A stretch of DNA of 64,000 nucleotides from Desulfocurvibacter africanus subsp. africanus DSM 2603 (GCF_000422545.1 NZ_KE383873.1:62001-126000), one strand, 5' to 3'. Shown: positions 17,077 through 26,795, numbered from the stretch's first letter. Notes: generated from the letters alone by a model not told the origin. Program-made: numbers and translations.

Positions 17077-18780
17077 ATGCCGACGCAGAGCCCATGCCAT
17101 CTGCCCAGGGATAAGGTGCCCAATTGCAGGGCGGACCGGCGAAGGTTAATCGGACATACCATATTGGCCGGAGCATGCATGGCTGTGTGCATTGCCTTTC
17201 TTTGCACTCCGTTCGGCCTGCAGGCCTTAGCCCAACCCCTTGCGCTGCCAGCCTCCTCAGCCGTTTATCCCAACAGTCTGACAGCCTGCCTCGTGCTTCT
17301 GCCAGCCTTCCTCTTGCTGGTCGCCGCGGGCGCGTGGTTCGCCAAGCGGGCTCTGTCAATGCGCAGGGCCGAAGCGGAGTTGCGCAGTGTGGAGGAGCAC
17401 TTTCACCGCCTGCTCGATTTCGCGCCGGTCGGCATCTTCATGCATGACGGAACGCGCATCGTATATGCCAACCGCCGTTGCGCCGAATTCCTGGGCGAGG
17501 TTTCACCAGCCGATATCGTGGGCAAGCCCAATCTGAGCTTCGTGCATCCTGATTTTCACTCGCGCGTCGATGCCTATGTTGTCGAGCACCTGCAATTAGG
17601 CCAAAGCGTGCCCTTGGATGAGCAGATCTTCGTGCGCCAGGACGGCAGGGAGATCAGGGTCGAGGTTGCGGCCAGTCCGGTGGGGCTCGACGGCAGGCGT
17701 CTCGTGCAGGTGCTTTTCCTGGACATCACTGCCCGCAAGGCTGCGGAAGAGGAGTTGCGCAAGGCCGAGGAGCGCTATCGTACCCTGTTCGAGCAGGCTA
17801 TCGAAGGCATCTATCGTTCGACCATCGAAGGCCGCTTCGAGGAGGTCAACCCGCCCCTGGCCGCCATGCTCGGCTACGACTCGCCCGCGGAGCTGGTGGC
17901 GGCGGTGCGCGACATCGACTGTGAACTTTACGTGCCCACCGGACGCAGGGCGGATTTCCTGGCCAGCTTCGGCCAGGATGACAAGGCGTGCGGTTTCGAG
18001 TCCCAGGTGCGCCGCAAGGACGGGAGCGTCATCTGGGTCCTGGAAAACACGCGCGCCATCAGGGACGCTGTGGGCCGCATCATTCGCTTCGAGGGCAGCA
18101 TGGTGGACATCACCCTGCGCAAACAGGCGGAGCAGCGGCTCAAGGCATCGCTGGAAGAGAAGGAAATCATGCTCCGCGAGATTCACCACAGGGTAAAGAA
18201 CAACCTGCAGGTGGTCTCGGCCTTCCTAAGCCTGCAAGGCGATTCCCTGGCGGACCCAACGGTCAGAAACGCTTTCCGCGAGGGTCAGAACCGCATCCGC
18301 GCCCTGGCGGCCATTCACGAGTCGCTCTATCAGTCGTCCGACCTGCGGGGAATCGATCTCTCCGTGTATATCCCGCGCTTGGCCAAGCATGTGTTCAATT
18401 CTTATGTTCATGGTCCCGGCAAGGTGCGGCTTGCGCTGGACGTAGCTGCCGTGCAGGTCGCCATCGATACGGCCATCCCCTGCGGGCTGATCGTCAACGA
18501 GCTTCTGTCCAATGCGCTCAAGCACGGCTTTCCCGATGGCCGCAGCGGAGCCATCCGCGTCAGCCTGACCGGCGGGAACGGCCGGATCACGCTTGCGGTG
18601 CGCGATGACGGTGTGGGGTTGCCGGTTACGTTCGACCTGCAGAGTCGTAAGACCCTGGGCATGCAGATCCTGGGCGCGCTCGTGCAACAGCTTGGCGGCA
18701 ATCTGGAGTACGGTGCAGCCGATGGCGCGACGTTCTCCATAGCCTTCAGTCCCAAGAGCGGGACGCCTATCTTGAATTGA
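17077..18780 (+). CDS. Membrane PAS-PAS sensor histidine kinase (HWE/HisKA_2 type)
   Basis: A 567-residue kinase. Two membrane segments (about residues 26-48 and 67-90) flank a short periplasmic loop. Two PAS domains follow (about 105-225 and 235-350), the second with a PAC-type WVLENTRAI segment. The HisKA_2 phospho-acceptor helix is LREIHHRVKNNLQVVSAFLSLQ near residue 370. The HATPase domain has VNELLSNALKHGFP and DDGVGLP with LGMQILGALVQQL. HisKA_2 kinases usually signal to response regulators encoded elsewhere, and none lies next to this gene. An in-frame start is assumed at 17077, with no strong ribosome site there. It comes just after repeat copy 1. Confidence 0.88.
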   Translation: MPTQSPCHLPRDKVPNCRADRRRLIGHTILAGACMAVCIAFLCTPFGLQALAQPLALPASSAVYPNSLTACLVLLPAFLLLVAAGAWFAKRALSMRRAEAELRSVEEHFHRLLDFAPVGIFMHDGTRIVYANRRCAEFLGEVSPADIVGKPNLSFVHPDFHSRVDAYVVEHLQLGQSVPLDEQIFVRQDGREIRVEVAASPVGLDGRRLVQVLFLDITARKAAEEELRKAEERYRTLFEQAIEGIYRSTIEGRFEEVNPPLAAMLGYDSPAELVAAVRDIDCELYVPTGRRADFLASFGQDDKACGFESQVRRKDGSVIWVLENTRAIRDAVGRIIRFEGSMVDITLRKQAEQRLKASLEEKEIMLREIHHRVKNNLQVVSAFLSLQGDSLADPTVRNAFREGQNRIRALAAIHESLYQSSDLRGIDLSVYIPRLAKHVFNSYVHGPGKVRLALDVAAVQVAIDTAIPCGLIVNELLSNALKHGFPDGRSGAIRVSLTGGNGRITLAVRDDGVGLPVTFDLQSRKTLGMQILGALVQQLGGNLEYGAADGATFSIAFSPKSGTPILN

Positions 18781-19097
18781 TTCCTGGCTCCAGCGCAGGC
18801 CGGACATCGTTGCATGCCGCTCTTCCTTGCTATTGCGGTCAAGAACGGCCCGTCCTTAATCCGAACCCGTGCCGACCCTCCACGTTGGTTCCGCCTTGTT
18901 CGCAGTTGGGCGCTTGGCCGAAAATAATACACTAAACTGATCGGCATTTTTCAAGCCAAGACAGGTGCTTACTCCGGAATGCAAGGTCAGGAGCGGCTTT
19001 GCCGGCGTTTTCTTCCCGCTCCGAGTAGGGTATGCTCGGCTTTCAGTTCATGTTGCCCTGAATAGACAGCCCGCCCGTTCTCGGAGACCAAAGGACC
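18781..19097. other. Intergenic region before dnaE
   Basis: No gene supported. It is expected to hold the dnaE promoter; an AT-rich patch occurs near 18920-18955. Confidence 0.5.
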
Positions 19098-22000
19098 ATG
19101 CCCGACTTCGTCCATCTGCACTGCCATACTGAATTCAGCCTGCTGGACGGCGCGATCCGCATCAAGGATCTGTGCGCCAAGACCAAGGAATTCGGCTCGC
19201 CGGCCGTGGCCATCACCGACCACGGCAACATGCACGGTGCGGTGGACTTCTACATGAAGGCCAAGGATTGCGGCATCAAGCCCATCCTGGGCTGCGAAGT
19301 TTATGTGGCTGGCGAGGGCGGGGTGGAGGAGAAGGGCCCCGGCGCCAAGCGTCATCACTTGGTGCTGCTGGCCAAGGACCTCACGGGCTACCACAATTTG
19401 CTCAAGCTGGTTTCCAAGGCCAGTCTGCACGGTTTCCATTACAAGCCGCGCGTGGACAAGACTTGGCTCATGGAGCACGCCGAGGGGCTCATCGCCCTGT
19501 CGGCCTGCCTGGCGGGCGAGATCCCGCGCGTGCTCATGGGCCAGGGGCTGGACGCGGGCATCCGCACGGCCAACGAATACGCGCAGATATTTCCAGGCCG
19601 TTTCTACCTGGAAATGCAGGCCAATGGCCTGGAAGAGCAGTTCCGGGCCAACGAGTTGATTCGCAAGTGCGCCGATGCCACGGGATTGCCGCTGGTGGCC
19701 ACCAACGACTGCCACTATCTGACGCGCGAGGACGTCGAGGCGCATGACGTCCTCCTGTGCATCCAGACCGCGGCCATGGTCGCGGACAAGGACCGCATGC
19801 GCTTCGGCACCAGCGAACTGTACTACCGTCCGCCGCAGGAGATGGCGCGCGAGTTCTCGGACTGCCCGGAGGCCCTTGAGAACACGCTCAAGATCGCGGA
19901 CATGTGCAGCGTGGATTTGAACCTCAAGCAGCTTCACTTCCCCAAATATGATCTGCCCGCGGGCATGACCCTGGAGGACGAGTTCCGCAAGTTGTCCCGC
20001 GATGGCCTCAAGGAGCGCTTGGAGAAGCTGCCTTACACGGTTGACGAGCAGGCCTACTGGAAGCGCTTTGAGTACGAGCTGGACGTCATCTGCAAGATGC
20101 AGTTCCCAGGCTACTTTCTCATCGTGCAGGATTTCATCAACTGGGCCAAGCGCAACGCCATCCCCGTGGGACCAGGCCGCGGCTCGGCCGCCGGCTCCAT
20201 CGTGGCCTGGGCGCTCAAGATCACCAACCTCGACCCCATCCCCTACAACCTGCTGTTCGAGCGCTTCCTGAACGTGGAGCGCATCTCCATGCCGGATATC
20301 GACGTGGACTTCTGCGAGCGCAGACGCCACGAGGTCATCGACTACGTGACCCGCCACTATGGCGAGGACAACGTGGCCCAGATCACGACCTTCGGCACCA
20401 TGAAGGCCAAGGCCGCGGTCAAGGACGTGGGCCGGGCTCTGGGCATGAGCTTCGCGGAGACCAACCGCATCGCCAAGCTCATCCCCGAAGATCTCAAGAT
20501 GACCATCGGCAAGGCCTTGGACAGCGAGCAGGAGCTGCGCAACCTGTACGATCTCGATCCGCAGGTGCGCAAATGCCTGGACGTGTCCATTCGCCTGGAA
20601 GGGCTGTGTCGGCACTGCTCCACGCACGCCGCGGGCGTCGTCATCAGTCCCGGCCCCATGTCGGACTACCTGCCGCTGTACCGAGACAAGAAGGGCGGCG
20701 TGGTCACGCAGTACGATATGAAAAAGGTCGAGAAGGTCGGGCTGGTCAAGTTCGACTTCCTGGGCCTGCGCACCATGACCGTCATCCACGATACCCTGGA
20801 CAACATTCGTCTCCAGGGTCTGACCCCGCCGGACCTGGACGTCCTGCCCCTGGACGACCTGGAGACGTACAAGCTCTATTCGCGCGGCGACACCGACGGC
20901 ATCTTCCAGGTCGAATCCTCGGGCATGCGCAAGTACTTGCAGATGCTCAAGCCGTCCTGCTTCGAGGACATCATCGCCATGCTCGCCCTGTACCGTCCCG
21001 GTCCGCTGGGTTCGGGCATGGTCGACGAATTCATAAAGCGCAAGCACGGCGAAGTGGCCGTGACCTTCCCGCACGAGAGCCTGAGCGAGGTGCTGAAGCC
21101 CACCTACGGCGTCATCGTCTATCAGGAACAGGTCATGTCCGTGGCCCAGATCATGGCGGGCTATACTCTTGGCCAGGCGGATCTGCTGCGCCGGGCCATG
21201 GGCAAGAAGAACCCTGAGGAGATGGCCAAGCAGCGCGAGCGCTTCCTGTCTGGCGCGCGAGAGAAAAAGATCGCCGACGCCACGGCCAACGAGGTCTTCG
21301 ACCTCATGGAGAAGTTCGCCGAGTACGGCTTCAACAAGTCGCACAGCGCGGCCTATGCGCTCATCTCCTATCACACGGCCTATCTCAAGGTGCACCACAA
21401 GCACGAGTTCATGGCCGCCATCATGACCTCGGAAATCGAGAACCAGGACAAGATCCTCAAGTACATCAACTCCTGCCGGGATATGGAAATCAAGGTCCTG
21501 CCGCCGGACGTGAACGCCAGCCTGCGTCAGTTCACGGTGGAGCAAGGCCGCATCCGCTACGGTCTGGGCGGGGTCAAGAACGTGGGCGACGAGGCCATCA
21601 AGGACATCGTGGCCGCACGCGAGGCCGATGGCCCGTTCCGAAGCCTGCTGGACCTGTGCTGCCGGGCCAATCTGCGCAAGGTCACCAAGCGCGTGCTGGA
21701 AAGCCTCATCAAGGCCGGGGCGGTGGACGGCTTTGGGGCCACGCGCGCGGCGCTTATCGCCGGCCTGGACCGCGCCGTCGGCCTGGCCCAGAAGAAGCAG
21801 AAGGAGCGCGAGTCCGGCCAGATCTCCATGCTCGGGCTCATGGGCACCAACGAACGCGAGGCTGCCTTGCCCGGCCTGGGCGTGGCCTGCCCGGAGCAGT
21901 CCCTGGATGAGTGGCCAGACGACGAGAAGCTGCGCAACGAAAAGGAAGCCCTGGGCTTCTACTTGTCCAGCCATCCGCTGCTGGCCTTCCGCCACGAGCT

Positions 22001-22562
22001 GCGCCGCCTGCGCTGTTCGAGCCTGGAGGACTGCGCCGAGATGGGCGAGGGCATGCAGGTCAAGGTCGCGCTGCTCATCACGGGCGTCAAGGAGCATATC
22101 ACCAAGCGCGGCGACAAAATGGCCTTCTGCCAAGCCGAGGACCTGACCGGCGCAACTGAGCTGGTCATGTTCCCCGAGGTCTACCAGAAGGCCAAGCCGC
22201 ATATGGAAGGGGACCAGCCGCTACTCGTAACGGCCAAGATCAGCGAAATCGAAGGCGGTGACGGTGACGACGGAGAAGCTTCGTCTAAGCGGGCCAAGCT
22301 GCTGGCCGAAGATATCTGTCTGCTGTCTGGCGTGGTCTCGGTTGGCGAGGATCCGGTGGAGCTGTACCTGCCCAGGACGGCTTTCGATTCCGGTCGCATG
22401 GACACGCTCAAGGCCATTCTGGCTCGTTATCCGGGCCGAGCGCCGGTACAGTTTGAATTGACCTTGCCCGAGGGCTGCTGCCGCCTTCGCTTGGGGCCGC
22501 GCTACACCGTGGCGCCCACGGTGGATTTCTGGAAGGAGATCGAGGGGTGGCGCACGGCTTGA
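19098..22562 (+). CDS. dnaE: DNA polymerase III alpha subunit
   Basis: A 1154-residue replicative polymerase. The N-terminal PHP domain starts FVHLHCHTEFSLLDG and contains AITDHGNM, with metal-binding His/Asp positions. The polymerase core includes GPGRGSAAGSIVAWAL (near 356) and PDIDVDFCERRR (near 396), which carries two of the catalytic Asp residues; the third is in the KFDFLGL region (near 550). RPGPLGSGMVDEFI follows, with helix-hairpin-helix motifs near residue 830, and a C-terminal OB-fold (near 990-1080, VKVALLITGVKEHITKRGDKMAF). Length and order match DnaE1-type enzymes. AAAGGA precedes the ATG. Confidence 0.97.
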   Translation: MPDFVHLHCHTEFSLLDGAIRIKDLCAKTKEFGSPAVAITDHGNMHGAVDFYMKAKDCGIKPILGCEVYVAGEGGVEEKGPGAKRHHLVLLAKDLTGYHNLLKLVSKASLHGFHYKPRVDKTWLMEHAEGLIALSACLAGEIPRVLMGQGLDAGIRTANEYAQIFPGRFYLEMQANGLEEQFRANELIRKCADATGLPLVATNDCHYLTREDVEAHDVLLCIQTAAMVADKDRMRFGTSELYYRPPQEMAREFSDCPEALENTLKIADMCSVDLNLKQLHFPKYDLPAGMTLEDEFRKLSRDGLKERLEKLPYTVDEQAYWKRFEYELDVICKMQFPGYFLIVQDFINWAKRNAIPVGPGRGSAAGSIVAWALKITNLDPIPYNLLFERFLNVERISMPDIDVDFCERRRHEVIDYVTRHYGEDNVAQITTFGTMKAKAAVKDVGRALGMSFAETNRIAKLIPEDLKMTIGKALDSEQELRNLYDLDPQVRKCLDVSIRLEGLCRHCSTHAAGVVISPGPMSDYLPLYRDKKGGVVTQYDMKKVEKVGLVKFDFLGLRTMTVIHDTLDNIRLQGLTPPDLDVLPLDDLETYKLYSRGDTDGIFQVESSGMRKYLQMLKPSCFEDIIAMLALYRPGPLGSGMVDEFIKRKHGEVAVTFPHESLSEVLKPTYGVIVYQEQVMSVAQIMAGYTLGQADLLRRAMGKKNPEEMAKQRERFLSGAREKKIADATANEVFDLMEKFAEYGFNKSHSAAYALISYHTAYLKVHHKHEFMAAIMTSEIENQDKILKYINSCRDMEIKVLPPDVNASLRQFTVEQGRIRYGLGGVKNVGDEAIKDIVAAREADGPFRSLLDLCCRANLRKVTKRVLESLIKAGAVDGFGATRAALIAGLDRAVGLAQKKQKERESGQISMLGLMGTNEREAALPGLGVACPEQSLDEWPDDEKLRNEKEALGFYLSSHPLLAFRHELRRLRCSSLEDCAEMGEGMQVKVALLITGVKEHITKRGDKMAFCQAEDLTGATELVMFPEVYQKAKPHMEGDQPLLVTAKISEIEGGDGDDGEASSKRAKLLAEDICLLSGVVSVGEDPVELYLPRTAFDSGRMDTLKAILARYPGRAPVQFELTLPEGCCRLRLGPRYTVAPTVDFWKEIEGWRTA

Positions 22563-22856
22563 GCAGGTCAGCGCGCTCCTGGTCCCCTCGGTTTATTGGC
22601 GGAATTAAGGGCGCGCAGGCACCCGCGATCCTCGCTCAGCTTCTCATGTTCAAGGGCTTGCGGGCGATTGGGTTTGTTTCGTAATTTTTGGTCTGCTGTA
22701 AACCTGGACTCTCTTGGAATTCTCGCCAACAACTAATTATTATACCAGAAGATCCTCCGAGCCCCAAACATATCGCCATGGCCTTCAAGGCCATCGCATA
22801 TGGATGGTCGTCGGGTGCAAGGCATCCGTCTTGTTTCCTAAAGAGGTTTATTGGGC
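22563..22856. other. Intergenic region with a long inverted repeat
   Basis: Between convergent dnaE and a small leftward gene. A perfect hairpin ATGGCCTT-C-AAGGCCAT lies at 22778-22794, extended by CATAT/ATATG arms (22769-22801). A second, weaker inverted repeat (GGATG / CATCC) follows. It may act as a bidirectional transcription barrier. No gene is supported. Confidence 0.5.
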
Positions 22857-23198
22857 TTATTCCTCCAGGTCGGGTGGATCGTTTTTTCCGCAGGGAATGG
22901 CCAACTCCAGCGCGGCCACGGCAATACCCACCAGCTTCCAATCCCCCGAGACCACAGCATAGCAGAGATTGACCAGGGCTACTTCCAGGGCCTCGCCGGC
23001 TTTATCTTTGCCAAAAATCGTGTGTTCCTTGCCCAGGCTGGCGCACATGAGCGTGTCGTTGACCTTGAGCATGCGCCGGCCGCTCTCGATCAGGTGTCTA
23101 AGACGAACGTCGTCGAAGTCGATGATCGTATCGTAAGTTCTCGGGGGCATATACATCCATTGGCGAGCTGACGCCGGAGTCTGCTTATCTGTTGTCAT
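22857..23198 (-). CDS. Hypothetical protein (113 aa)
   Basis: A small soluble protein of unknown function. It begins MTTDKQTPASARQW and has a helical-and-strand pattern (RTYDTIIDFDDVRLRHLIESGRRMLKVNDTLMCAS) and an acidic C-terminus (NDPPDLEE). The frame continues upstream for about 290 codons, but that part runs antisense to queD and dtd and is not credible. The ATG at 23198 was chosen because the protein-like composition begins there. The ribosome site is weak; MYMPPRTY 42 bases further in is an alternative. No domain is recognised. Confidence 0.55.
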   Translation of the reverse strand: MTTDKQTPASARQWMYMPPRTYDTIIDFDDVRLRHLIESGRRMLKVNDTLMCASLGKEHTIFGKDKAGEALEVALVNLCYAVVSGDWKLVGIAVAALELAIPCGKNDPPDLEE

Positions 23199-23405
23199 AG
23201 AAAGGAAACGCGCTTTTTCTAAGGATATGCGTAATAAAAGTAAAGCTTCGGCGGGCTTTTGTTCGCAGGTCCTATGCCATGATGTCTTCGGCCGGACCCG
23301 GCGGGATCCAAGTAGTTGTGGGACGCCATGAGCGGTGGTATGCAAAGCGACAAACGTCAAGCGGCGGACTTCCTGCCGCAGGCAAGGTAAATCGATGGAG
23401 AGGGG

Positions 23406-23801
23406 ATGGGTACAGGCAGATGGCGGCTGACCGTGCGCGAGGAATTTTCGGCCTCTCACCAGCTGCGTCATTACCAAGGCAAGTGCGAGGCCCTGCACGG
23501 CCATAATTTCGGGGTCGAAGTGAGCATCGAGGGCGATCGCACTGACGAGCGCACGGGCATGCTGCTGGATTTCAAGGTGCTCAAGGACATCACCCGTGAA
23601 TGCGTGGGACTGCTCGACCACAAGCACCTGAACGACCTGGAGGCCTTTGCCGGCGAGAATCCCTCTTCCGAGCACCTGGCCCGCTTTCTGTTTCGTGAGA
23701 TCGAAGGTCGCCTGGGCGGCTACGCAGTGAGCCTGGTCGAGGTCACGGTGGCCGAGAAATCCAGTCAGTCCGCAACATATTTCGAGCCTGGCGAAAAATA
23801 G
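23406..23801 (+). CDS. queD: 6-carboxytetrahydropterin synthase (QueD family)
   Basis: A 131-residue member of the 6-pyruvoyl/carboxytetrahydropterin synthase family, which acts early in queuosine (preQ0) synthesis. Zinc-binding His are visible in FSASHQLRHY and in LHGHNFGVEV (two His). The catalytic Cys lies in GKCEALHGHN. LDHKHLND and the SSEHLARFLF segment complete the active site. The length is right for bacterial QueD. GGAGAGGGG precedes the ATG. Other queuosine genes are not in the window, so a different pterin role cannot be excluded. Confidence 0.9.
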   Translation: MGTGRWRLTVREEFSASHQLRHYQGKCEALHGHNFGVEVSIEGDRTDERTGMLLDFKVLKDITRECVGLLDHKHLNDLEAFAGENPSSEHLARFLFREIEGRLGGYAVSLVEVTVAEKSSQSATYFEPGEK

Positions 23802-23807
23802 GCGGCC

Positions 23808-24287
23808 ATGCGCTTTCTCCTGCAGCGAGTTCGGCATGCCACTGTGCGTGTGCGCGAGCCGGCCGGCTGGCGCGTGAGCGGCTCCATAAATCAGGGATTC
23901 GTATTGCTGGCCGGTTTCGGCCGCGAGGACGGCTGGGATTTGCCCGAATCGCCGGTCTGGAAACGCATGATCGAAAAAGTGCTGGATCTGCGGGTTTTCG
24001 CGGACGAGGTCGGCAAACTCAACCTGAGTCTGCGTGAGGCCGGCGGGGAAATGCTCGTGGTCTCGCAATTCACGCTGTATGCCGACTGCCGGCGAGGCCG
24101 GCGGCCGTCGTTCACCGACGCCGCTCCGTCCGCCGTGGCCGAGGCTTTGTTCGAACGCCTTGGCTCGGATTTTGAATCTGCTTTGCCCGGCCGGGTGGCG
24201 CGAGGCGTCTTTGGCGGCGACATGGAGGTTGAGCTGGTCAACTGGGGCCCGGTGACCATCTGGCTGGACTCCTCGGAACTCTCGTAG
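23808..24287 (+). CDS. dtd: D-aminoacyl-tRNA deacylase
   Basis: A 159-residue DTD, which hydrolyses D-aminoacyl-tRNA and so recycles tRNA charged by mistake with a D-amino acid. The family motifs SQFTLYADCRRGRRPSF (near residue 83) and NWGPVTIWLDS (near 144, matching the GPV motif) are present. The gene begins 6 nt after queD, so the two are likely one transcript. Confidence 0.94.
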   Translation: MRFLLQRVRHATVRVREPAGWRVSGSINQGFVLLAGFGREDGWDLPESPVWKRMIEKVLDLRVFADEVGKLNLSLREAGGEMLVVSQFTLYADCRRGRRPSFTDAAPSAVAEALFERLGSDFESALPGRVARGVFGGDMEVELVNWGPVTIWLDSSELS

Positions 24288-24330
24288 CAGACCGCCCCTT
24301 CCATAGCGGGTCGGTCGGTCGGGATTTGAG

Positions 24331-24759
24331 ATGGAAGAGTACTTCCTGCGGACAATGGCCGCGCCGCATCAGGCGCGCAAGCTATCCAAGACGGCTGTCT
24401 TTCTGTTGCGGCAGTATCTTCTCGACGAGGAGCTGTTGCACGATATCGATCTAGCCTTGTGCGAGGCCTGTTTCAACGTGGTCATGCACGCCTATCCCGA
24501 TGGGCGCCTAGGGGATGTGGAGATTGCGGTGCGTTTGGAGCCCGAGGGATTCGTGGAATTGCGCGTGGCCGATTGGGGGCGGGGCCTGGATTGGGAGCGC
24601 GTGCGCTTCGAAAATCCGGGAGCATCCGCCGAGAGCGGCCGCGGGCTGTTCATCCTGCGCAAACTCGCGGACGCGCTGGAATACGGCAGCGCAGAAGGCA
24701 AAAATCAAGTCGTCATACGCAAAAACATCGGAAGTTCAGCATGGAAGAATTCCGCGTAG
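24331..24759 (+). CDS. RsbW-like anti-sigma regulatory kinase (ATP-binding)
   Basis: A 142-residue GHKL ATPase of the RsbW/SpoIIAB family. The N box is ALCEACFNVVMHAYP (near residue 45), followed by the G1 box VADWGRGLDW (near 80) and a G2-type SGRGLFILRKLAD (near 100). Such proteins phosphorylate a STAS-domain partner and bind a sigma or other regulator. The next gene encodes a STAS protein and overlaps this one by 19 nt, which makes them the likely partner pair. The regulated target is not identifiable from the sequence. Confidence 0.85.
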   Translation: MEEYFLRTMAAPHQARKLSKTAVFLLRQYLLDEELLHDIDLALCEACFNVVMHAYPDGRLGDVEIAVRLEPEGFVELRVADWGRGLDWERVRFENPGASAESGRGLFILRKLADALEYGSAEGKNQVVIRKNIGSSAWKNSA

Positions 24760-25082
24760 ATACCATAGGCGAAGCGAGGGTGATCCGCTTCGCGGGCGAA
24801 ATCACCATGGATAACGCCCAGGAACTCAAAAATCGCGGCCGTCAGGTCGTAGAGGGCCAGGGCCGGGCCGTGGTCATGGATCTTTCCAAAGTCACCTTCA
24901 TCGACAGCTCCGGCATAGGTTTCCTCATCGTGCTCAAGTCGCGCTGCGACGAGGCTGGTAAACGCTTTGCGCTGCTCTCCCCGAGCGTCCAGGTGCGCAA
25001 GACCCTGCGGCTGGTGCAGCTCGACGCCATCTTCCCGGTGGCGGCCAATGAAGGGGACTTGGCCAGGATTCTGTCCCTGTGA
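24741..25082 (+). CDS. STAS-domain anti-anti-sigma-like protein
   Basis: A 113-residue protein that matches the RsbV/SpoIIAA family: FAGEITMDNAQELKNRGRQVVEGQ, then VVMDLSKVTFIDSSGIGFLIVLKSRC with the phosphorylatable Ser in DSSGIG (near residue 56). ATG at 24741 lies inside the end of the preceding kinase gene, indicating translational coupling. Unphosphorylated, such a protein would release whatever the RsbW-like kinase holds. Confidence 0.88.
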   Translation: MEEFRVDTIGEARVIRFAGEITMDNAQELKNRGRQVVEGQGRAVVMDLSKVTFIDSSGIGFLIVLKSRCDEAGKRFALLSPSVQVRKTLRLVQLDAIFPVAANEGDLARILSL

Positions 25083-25103
25083 GAAACTTGCCCATATTTC
25101 CCA

Positions 25104-26795
25104 GTGCACGATAAGCAAAATACCACATATCGGGCCACGCCATCGGGCGACGGCGACATTCTGTTGAGCGTCGACGGCAAGACCTGGCGATTGCTGGGCC
25201 GATCCGGGGCCGAAACAGAGTTGCGGCCGGCGCGTGAATTCCTGGCCTCCAACCGCGGCTTGCCCGTGGTCATCGGCGCGGGCATGGGCAATGCCTTGGC
25301 CCTGCTGCTGGGCAGCGGCTGCGGTCCCGTGGCCGTGGTGGACTGCGAGAAGGCCATTCAGGACCTGAGCGGCGCGCGCGAGCGTTTCGGTTTGGCCCCA
25401 GGCGTTACCTGGATAGACGCCTCCAGCGCCGAACAGGCCCTGCGGGAGCTGACCCGTTGGCAGGAGGCCAACGGTGGGGCGCCGCTCATGCCCATCGTGC
25501 ACCCGGTTTATCTGCGCCTGCGCCCAAGCTATTATCTGGCTCTGCGCGAGAGCTGCCGCGCGAGCCGCAGCTTCGATTTCTGGTCCCGCGCGCGCTATCC
25601 GAAGTTCACGTCCTGGCCTCCCAGGCTCCTGCTCCTGTCCAGCCGTTATTTCCTCATGGGCGAGATGGAAGCCGCCTGCAAGCGCTTGGGCGTGCCGCAC
25701 CGCTTCTTAGATATCGGCGACAAGGAGCGGGGCAGCACCGAATTCGTGGAGATGCTCCTTTCGGCCGTGGTGGAGTTTAAGCCCGACTTCGTGCTGACGA
25801 TCAACCATTTGGGCGTGGACCGCGAGGGCGTGCTCATAGAGCTGCTAGCCCGCCTGGAGCTGCCGCTGGCCTCCTGGTTCGTCGACAACCCGCACCTCGT
25901 CCTTTCGCTGTACAAGCGCCTGGACAGTCAACTCACGACAATCTTTGCCTGGGACCGCGACAACGTTCCCTCGCTCAAGGCCCAGGGCTTCGCCAATGTG
26001 GAATACCTGCCGCTGGGCGTGGACCTGGAGCGCTTCCGTCGACCGACGTACCAGCCGGCCCATCATCCCTGGCGGGCGCGCATATCCTTCGTGGGCAACT
26101 CCATGCTCTCCAAGGTCGGCCACCGGCTAAAGGGCGCCAAGGCTCCGCGGCCGCTTATTCTGGCCTATCGCGAGGTGGCTCGGGCCTTTGCCGCGAGCGA
26201 GGCGCGTTCGGTGCGCGACTTCCTGGCCGCAGGGTATCCGGATCTTTTTACCCTATATGAGGCCCTGCCGAGCCTGGAGCAGCGCCTGGCCTACGAGGCC
26301 CTGCTGACCTGGGAAGCCACCCGGCGCTACCGCCTGTCCTGCGTGGAAAAGATTTTGCCTTTCGAGCCCCTCATTGTCGGCGACAGGCTATGGAAAACAG
26401 CCCTCAAGGGCCGTAGCGAACCTTGGCGCTGGCACCATGAACTCAGCTATTACTCGGACTTGCCCGGCTTCTATCCGCTCAGCGACATAAACTTCAACTG
26501 CACGAGCAAGCAGATGAAGGGCGCGGTGAACCAGCGCGTGTTCGATGTTCCCGCCTGCGGCGGTTTCGTGCTTTCGGATTACCGCGAACAGATGGAGGAT
26601 CTTTTCGAGCTGGGCCGCGAAGCCATCTGCTACCGCGATCCGGAGGAGATCCCCGAACTCGTCCGCTTCTACCTGGACAACCCGGCCGCGCGGGAGCGCG
26701 TTGCCCGCGCTGGCCGCGAGCGCGTGCTGCGCGACCACGGCTACGATTTGCGCCTTACTAAGCTCATGCGCGCCATGCAACGCCTGTATGGCTAA
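25104..26795 (+). CDS. Glycosyltransferase, CgeB/DUF3880-like
   Basis: A 563-residue soluble protein. The N-terminal third has a nucleotide-binding-like GAGMGNALALLLGSGCGPVAVVDCEK. The middle part (DFVLTINHLGVDREG, LASWFVDNPHLVLSLYKRLDS, EYLPLGVDLERF) is typical of the CgeB-like/DUF3880 group. The C-terminal third is a GT4-like domain, with KGAVNQRVFDVPACGGFVLSDYREQMEDLF before a dehydrogenase-like tail. The start used is GTG at 25104; a strong ribosome site is not visible. It overlaps the next glycosyltransferase gene by 8 nt. Its place before fliK suggests flagellin or surface-glycan modification, which is only an inference. Confidence 0.72.
   Translation: MHDKQNTTYRATPSGDGDILLSVDGKTWRLLGRSGAETELRPAREFLASNRGLPVVIGAGMGNALALLLGSGCGPVAVVDCEKAIQDLSGARERFGLAPGVTWIDASSAEQALRELTRWQEANGGAPLMPIVHPVYLRLRPSYYLALRESCRASRSFDFWSRARYPKFTSWPPRLLLLSSRYFLMGEMEAACKRLGVPHRFLDIGDKERGSTEFVEMLLSAVVEFKPDFVLTINHLGVDREGVLIELLARLELPLASWFVDNPHLVLSLYKRLDSQLTTIFAWDRDNVPSLKAQGFANVEYLPLGVDLERFRRPTYQPAHHPWRARISFVGNSMLSKVGHRLKGAKAPRPLILAYREVARAFAASEARSVRDFLAAGYPDLFTLYEALPSLEQRLAYEALLTWEATRRYRLSCVEKILPFEPLIVGDRLWKTALKGRSEPWRWHHELSYYSDLPGFYPLSDINFNCTSKQMKGAVNQRVFDVPACGGFVLSDYREQMEDLFELGREAICYRDPEEIPELVRFYLDNPAARERVARAGRERVLRDHGYDLRLTKLMRAMQRLYG

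Noticed and set aside
18987-22202. Very long open frame (1071 codons) on the minus strand inside dnaE
   Set aside because: It is antisense to a clearly assigned dnaE. GC-rich third positions in dnaE generate stop-free antisense frames. Composition (Leu, Gly, Ala, His and Val-rich) and lack of domains agree.
23199-24068. N-terminal extension (about 290 codons) of the small gene ending at 22857
   Set aside because: It runs antisense to queD and dtd, which are assigned on motifs; the extension has no domain.
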